This document shows, one piece after another, positions 56,185 through 59,732 of a stretch of 59,732 bases of DNA. Position 1 is the stretch's first letter. Each line of letters begins with the position of its first letter. Origin of the DNA: Methylobacterium marchantiae (GTDB lineage Bacteria; Pseudomonadota; Alphaproteobacteria; Rhizobiales; Beijerinckiaceae); assembly GCF_022179405.1 (NCBI RefSeq), contig NZ_BPQT01000031.1, positions 1 to 59,732 on the forward strand, in the 5' to 3' direction. The position numbers were made by a program, and so were the translations under genes. The notes below the pieces were generated by a model. The model ran no database searches. It saw nothing but the letters and a program-made list of their open reading frames with translations, and had not been told where the DNA came from.

Positions 56185-57435
56185 ATGAGCAAGCCGCTTG
56201 AAGGCACCAAGATCATCGATTTCACGCACGTCCAGGCGGGACCCGCTTGCACCCAGTTGCTGGCCTGGTTCGGCGCCGACGTGATCAAGGTCGAGCGCCC
56301 CGGCTCCGGCGACGTGACGCGCAACCAGCTGCGTCACGTGGAGGATGCCGACGCGCTCTACTTCACCATGCTCAACTCGAACAAGCGTTCGCTGACGCTG
56401 GACACCAAGACCCCCGAGGGCAAGGAAGTCCTCGAGAACCTGATCAAGCAGTCCGACGTCATGGTCGAGAATTTCGGCCCCGGCGCCCTCGACCGCATGG
56501 GCTTCTCCTGGGCCCGCATCCAGGAGCTCAATCCGGGCATGATCCTCGCCTCGGTGAAGGGCTTCTCGGACGGCCACCATTACGAGGACCTGAAGGTCTA
56601 CGAGAACGTGGCCCAGTGCGCGGGCGGCGCCGCCTCCACCACCGGCTTCTGGGACGGCCCGCCCACCGTCAGCGCCGCCGCGCTCGGTGATTCCAACACC
56701 GGCATGCATCTCGCCATCGGCATCCTCACGGCGCTCCACCAGAAGAACAAGACCGGCAAGGGCCAGAAGGTCGCCGTGTCGATGCAGGATTCGGTGCTCA
56801 ACCTCTGCCGCGTCAAGCTGCGCGACCAGCAGCGCCTCGATGCCCTCGGCTATCTCGAGGAATACCCCCAGTATCCGCATGGCGAGTTCACGGACGTGGT
56901 GCCGCGCGGCGGAAATGCCGGCGGCGGCGGCCAGCCCGGCTGGGTGCTGAAGTGCAAGGGCTGGGAAACCGACCCGAACGCCTATATCTACTTCACCATC
57001 CAGGGCCATGCCTGGGCGCCGATCTGCAAGGCGATCGGCAAGGAGGAGTGGATCGACGACGCGGCCTACAACACCGCCCGTGCCCGCCAGGACAAGATCA
57101 TGGACATCTTCGGCACGATCGAGGAATGGCTCGCCGACAAGACCAAGTTCGAGGCGGTCGACATCCTGCGCAAGTTCGACATCCCGTGCTCGCCGGTCCT
57201 GTCGATGAAGGAACTCTCGGTCGATCCGTCCCTGCGCGCCAGCGGCACCATCGTCGAGGTCCAGCACCCGAAGCTCGGCTCGTACCTGACCGTCGGAAGC
57301 CCGATCAAGTTCTCGGACATGCCGGTCGAGATCAAGTCCTCGCCGCTCCTCGGCGAGCATACCGACGAGGTCCTGCTCGACCTCGGCTACACCCAGCAGC
57401 AGATCGAGCGCCTGCATCAGGCACGTGCCGTCTGA
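56185..57435 (+). CDS. frc: Formyl-CoA:oxalate CoA-transferase
   Basis: Transfers CoA from formyl-CoA (or succinyl-CoA) to oxalate, producing oxalyl-CoA for decarboxylation or for reduction to glyoxylate. The 416-residue class III CoA-transferase has Gln17 in [23 protein letters not shown] and the catalytic Asp169 in [13 protein letters not shown], the position used in the Oxalobacter enzyme. A glycine loop ([12 protein letters not shown], about 256) closes over the active site. Residue 48 is Gln by my count. A strong AAAGGGAGAA ribosome site precedes the start. The expected partner oxalyl-CoA decarboxylase is not in the window. Confidence 0.95.
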   Translation: MSKPLEGTKIIDFTHVQAGPACTQLLAWFGADVIKVERPGSGDVTRNQLRHVEDADALYFTMLNSNKRSLTLDTKTPEGKEVLENLIKQSDVMVENFGPGALDRMGFSWARIQELNPGMILASVKGFSDGHHYEDLKVYENVAQCAGGAASTTGFWDGPPTVSAAALGDSNTGMHLAIGILTALHQKNKTGKGQKVAVSMQDSVLNLCRVKLRDQQRLDALGYLEEYPQYPHGEFTDVVPRGGNAGGGGQPGWVLKCKGWETDPNAYIYFTIQGHAWAPICKAIGKEEWIDDAAYNTARARQDKIMDIFGTIEEWLADKTKFEAVDILRKFDIPCSPVLSMKELSVDPSLRASGTIVEVQHPKLGSYLTVGSPIKFSDMPVEIKSSPLLGEHTDEVLLDLGYTQQQIERLHQARAV

Positions 57436-57461
57436 AGCGGGACCGAACGCCGAGATCGGAA

Positions 57462-57497
57462 ACGGCGCGCCCTCACCGGGCGCGCCGTCTTCGTTTC
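57462..57497 (+). terminator. Intrinsic terminator after frc
   Basis: ACGGCGCGCCC and GGGCGCGCCGT form a perfect 11-bp stem with loop TCACC, followed by CTTCGTTTCC. It begins 26 bases after the frc stop codon. Confidence 0.88.
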
Positions 57498-57551
57498 CAA
57501 TGCGACCGGGTCCAATCTCGCGGCCACGCTCCATACGAGGTCCGTCAGCCG

Positions 57552-58766
57552 ATGCGCCTGTTCCTGCGCCGCTTCATTCCCGACGCGTCTCCTCTCAGCC
57601 ATCGCGAGCGCATCCGCTCGGCCGGCGGCGCCCTTGTGGGGATCCTCGCGACCGGGCTGATCAGCCGGGCGGCGATCGGCTCGGGGAGCGCGCTGCCGGC
57701 GATGATCGCGCCCATGGGCGCGTCGGCGGTGCTGCTCTTCGCGGTGCCGGCGAGTCCCCTGGCGCAGCCCTGGTCGATCGTCGGCGGCAACCTCGTCGCG
57801 GCGCTGGTGGGCGTCACCGCGGCGGCTTGGGTGCCCGACCCGTTCCTCGCCGCCGCCCTCGCCATTTCCTGCGCCATCGCCCTGATGATGGCCCTGCGCT
57901 GCCTGCATCCGCCGAGCGGCGCCGTGGCCCTCACCGCCGTTCTCGGTGGCCACGACATCCGCGAGCTTGGCTATGCTTTCGCGCTGTGGCCGGTCGGCGC
58001 CAATTCGCTGCTGCTCCTCGCCATTGCGCTGCTGTTCAACAACCTGACCGGGCGCGCCTATCCGCATGTGAGCGCGCGAGCGCCGGCGGATCACGGCACG
58101 AAGGACCCCGCGCCCTCCGCCCGTGCCGGCATCACGGCCGCCGATCTCGATGCGGTGCTCGCCGATTACGACCAGATTCTCGATGTCCGCCGCGGCGACC
58201 TCCAGGCGATCATCCTGCAGGCGCAGATCCATGCCTACCGCCGCCGCACGGGCAAGGTCACCTGCGCCGACATCATGTCCCGCGACGTGATCGCGGTGGC
58301 ACCCGGCGATTCCCTGCGGACCGTGCTCGATCTCCTGCGCAAACGCCGGGTGAAGGCCCTTCCCGTCACAGACGAAAGCGCGCGCGTGCTCGGGATCGTC
58401 ACCCAGACCGACATCCTCCACAAGACGGTCTGGGAGATGCGCGGGCCGCGCCTCGGGCTCGCCCGGCGGATCGGGCTGACCCTGGCGCGGGGCCGAGCGC
58501 CCCATGGCAGCGTCGAGGACATCATGACCGCGCCGGTGAGGACGGCGCGGCCGGAGACGCCGATCGCCGACATCGTCCTGTGGATGTCGGATGCCGGGCT
58601 TCATCACCTGCCCGTGGTCGGGCAGGACCGAAGGCTCGTCGGCATCGTTTCGCAGACCGACCTCGTCGCCGAACTGCTCGCCGAGATGTCGGGACATTCC
58701 GACCCGCTGCCCCAGCAGGAGGTCGCGATTCCGGCGAACAGGAAGGCCGTCGTCGCGACGGCCTGA
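57552..58766 (+). CDS. HPP-family membrane protein with tandem CBS domains
   Basis: A 404-residue protein. Residues 20-175 form the HPP domain with about four helices and the name-giving CLHPPSGAVALTAVLGGHD; HPP proteins have been implicated in nitrite transport in cyanobacteria and plastids. A charged helical linker (190-230) leads to two CBS motifs: TCADIMSRDVIAVAPGDSLRTVLDLL, and SVEDIMTAPVRTARPETPIADIV, each followed by the usual LPVTDES / LPVVGQD and GIVTQTDI / GIVSQTDL ends. The CBS pair would bind an adenosine nucleotide to control the transporter. The transported substrate here is unknown. Confidence 0.9.
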   Translation: MRLFLRRFIPDASPLSHRERIRSAGGALVGILATGLISRAAIGSGSALPAMIAPMGASAVLLFAVPASPLAQPWSIVGGNLVAALVGVTAAAWVPDPFLAAALAISCAIALMMALRCLHPPSGAVALTAVLGGHDIRELGYAFALWPVGANSLLLLAIALLFNNLTGRAYPHVSARAPADHGTKDPAPSARAGITAADLDAVLADYDQILDVRRGDLQAIILQAQIHAYRRRTGKVTCADIMSRDVIAVAPGDSLRTVLDLLRKRRVKALPVTDESARVLGIVTQTDILHKTVWEMRGPRLGLARRIGLTLARGRAPHGSVEDIMTAPVRTARPETPIADIVLWMSDAGLHHLPVVGQDRRLVGIVSQTDLVAELLAEMSGHSDPLPQQEVAIPANRKAVVATA

Positions 58767-58910
58767 CACCGTCACGGCACACGATCCGGGAAGAACTCCG
58801 GCGACAGCGTTTACCGACCGGGATCACGCTAGCTTCGCTGGTCCCCAGCAATGCGGGCATCCAGAACGCCACAGTGGCCCTGTGCAATCCCGGCCCGTCG
58901 AGCCTGGCCG

Positions 58911-59197
58911 ACAGCACGGTGGCGTCGGCGGGCCGCGACCCGATCACGGACTTCTCGCAGATCCAGCACGACCGCATCGATCTGCGCCCGATCGACGCGA
59001 ATGCCGATCTGGCGGCCAATCAGGTCTTCAGCTTCATCGGTGCCGCCGCCTTCCACAAGATCGCGGGAGAGTTGCGGGCGGTGGAGAGCGGCGCGAACAC
59101 GCTGGTGAGCGGCGATCTCGACGGTAACGGCACGGCCGATTTCAGCGTGCTCCTGCGCGGACACCTCGCGCTTCAGGCGGGCGACTTCCTGCTCTGA
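58911..59197 (+). pseudogene. Remnant of the C-terminus of an RTX / serralysin-type (M10_C) secreted protein
   Basis: The frame ending at TGA 59195-59197 reads SLADSTVASAGRDPITDFSQ, then IQHDRIDLRPIDANADLAANQ, then VFSFIGAAAFHKIAGELR, and closes with VSGDLDGNGTADFSVLLRGH-type residues ending AGDFLL. This is the characteristic end of the M10_C / hemolysin-type calcium-binding region of type I secreted proteins (DRITDF, IDAN, FSFIG-x-AAF, DVNGDGxADF). No start codon, catalytic domain or glycine-rich nonapeptides lie upstream, so only a truncated tail survives. It overlaps the 3' end of the convergent hypothetical gene. Confidence 0.75.
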
Positions 59198-59433
59198 GCC
59201 GCGGCATCGGGGTCGCCTTCTCCGTCGAAGGGCCGCCATCCCGTGAAGGGATCGAGGGCATCGTCACCGGTCTCGCGATACCACCGCCAGACCTGATGCG
59301 ACCGGCTGGGGGAGTACCACCGTCCGCTCCGTCCCTCGGCCAGGATCGCACCCAGGGTCAGGTGGTGCAGCCAGATTCGGTCGACGATCTGAGGTGCCGT
59401 CGTCATGGGGCGCCATAGGGCGGTCTGAGGCAT
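59173..59433 (-). CDS. Small hypothetical protein with WRPM...GRWYS pattern
   Basis: An 86-residue protein from the ATG at 59433; an upstream start at 59589 adds 52 unconvincing residues. The sequence begins MPQTALWRPMTTAPQIVDRIW and continues HHLTLGAILAEGRSGRWYSPSRSHQVWRWYRE, ending in a charged tail. Five tryptophans in 86 residues and the W-x-P-M-x-x-A-P motif recall short bacterial or phage-related WRPM proteins of unknown role. Its last 25 bases overlap the RTX remnant on the other strand. Confidence 0.55.
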   Translation of the reverse strand: MPQTALWRPMTTAPQIVDRIWLHHLTLGAILAEGRSGRWYSPSRSHQVWRWYRETGDDALDPFTGWRPFDGEGDPDAAAQSRKSPA

Positions 59434-59550
59434 GGCCGATATCCCGGTCGGCTGTGAGGAAGGGTCCTGGCTGTCGCTTGGGCCGGTTCGCGCGCGAGGA
59501 GAGGAGTCGTTGGCGACCGGCTCGCGGAAGCTGCTGCTATCGACGAGGAA

Positions 59551-59574
59551 CGCCGCCCCTGTCGCGGGGCGGCG
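59551..59574. terminator. GC-rich hairpin
   Basis: CGCCGCCCC and GGGGCGGCG form a perfect 9-bp stem with a six-base loop. Together with the hairpin at 59591-59613 it separates the small hypothetical gene from the gene entering from the right. Confidence 0.45.
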
Positions 59575-59590
59575 CTCGGTGGTTTTCACA

Positions 59591-59613
59591 GGGGGCGGAA
59601 TGGTCCCGCCCCC
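59591..59613. terminator. Hairpin terminator of the right-edge gene
   Basis: GGGGGCGG and CCGCCCCC pair around a seven-base loop, 28 bases downstream of the minus-strand stop at 59642. TTGGTTT follows on the plus side and AAAACC-rich sequence on the minus side, so direction is uncertain. Confidence 0.5.
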
Positions 59614-59641
59614 TTGGTTTCCCGCGTTTCTCTGTCCCGTC

Positions 59642-59732
59642 TCAGGCGGTGACGGTGCGGGCGGCGGCGGGCGTCTCGGAGGCCGCGAGGGCCTGGGCCA
59701 CCACCTTCTTGCGCCACGGCTTCAGGACGGCG
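59642..59732 (-). CDS. C-terminal end of a gene entering from the right (partial)
   Basis: On the minus strand the frame is open from the window edge to a TGA at 59642-59644, encoding the last 29 residues: AVLKPWRKKVVAQALAASET followed by PAAARTVTA. A basic helix and an Ala/Pro-rich end look protein-like, and a hairpin follows. The fragment is too short to identify. Confidence 0.55.
   Translation of the reverse strand, partial: AVLKPWRKKVVAQALAASETPAAARTVTA

Overview
The window is high-GC chromosomal DNA from an alphaproteobacterium of the Hyphomicrobiales (Rhizobiales), most likely Methylobacterium or a close relative. The main pointers are an NDUFA12-type complex I accessory subunit, the aroQ-accB-accC-aat-DUF2155-NDUFA12 neighbourhood, a B12-dependent ribonucleotide reductase, HWE-family histidine kinases, a consensus GGAAC-N16-CGTT general-stress promoter, and a formyl-CoA:oxalate CoA-transferase. 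This placement rests on gene content and remembered synteny; no database search was run. No tRNA, rRNA, CRISPR array, intact insertion sequence or prophage was seen.

Left third (1-20 kb): a chemotaxis receptor, a DUF6968-like fusion protein and an aminotransferase lead into the housekeeping block dsbA-like, aroQ, accB, accC. Two tandem paralogous secreted small proteins follow, the first behind a perfect EcfG-type promoter. Then come aat, a LysE exporter and DUF2155. A large patatin-like lipase gene of lower GC sits between DUF2155 and NDUFA12. After NDUFA12 come nrdJ and a SorA/SorB-type sulfite dehydrogenase.

Middle (20-42 kb): a YeiH-type transporter lies next to the sulfite genes. A three-gene phosphorelay set follows (MHYT-PAS kinase, receiver, receiver-HWE kinase), then a DUF849/BKACE enzyme and a palindromic repeat. 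A minus-strand envelope cluster (OpgC acyltransferase, SGNH hydrolase, flippase, CelD-like acetyltransferase, FKBP isomerase) is divergent from a KaiC-like double ATPase that overlaps a second HWE kinase with a degenerate receiver. A long minus-strand run holds tpiA, secG, pyrG, DUF350, DUF1190 (YgiB-like), a glutathionylspermidine synthase-like enzyme (YgiC-like), holC, an S10 carboxypeptidase-like protein and a lipoprotein.

Right third (42-59.7 kb): a PpiD-like chaperone and the tryptophan genes trpE / trpG-trpD-trpC, continuing directly into moaC-moeA with start/stop overlaps. Three unrelated genes (a membrane-anchored hypothetical, an alpha/beta hydrolase and an MFS exporter) separate trpE from trpG. 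The end holds small stress or hydrolase genes (esterase, NTF2-like, OsmC), a PAS protein, frc, an HPP-CBS membrane protein, the decayed C-terminus of an RTX/M10-type secreted protein, a short hypothetical, and the tail of a gene running off the right edge.

The window is mostly ordinary core genome. The accessory interest lies in the patatin insertion, the trp insertion, the KaiC/HWE pair, the OpgC-SGNH acylation cluster, and the small secreted paralogues under a stress promoter. None is shown here to be a new system; they are leads.
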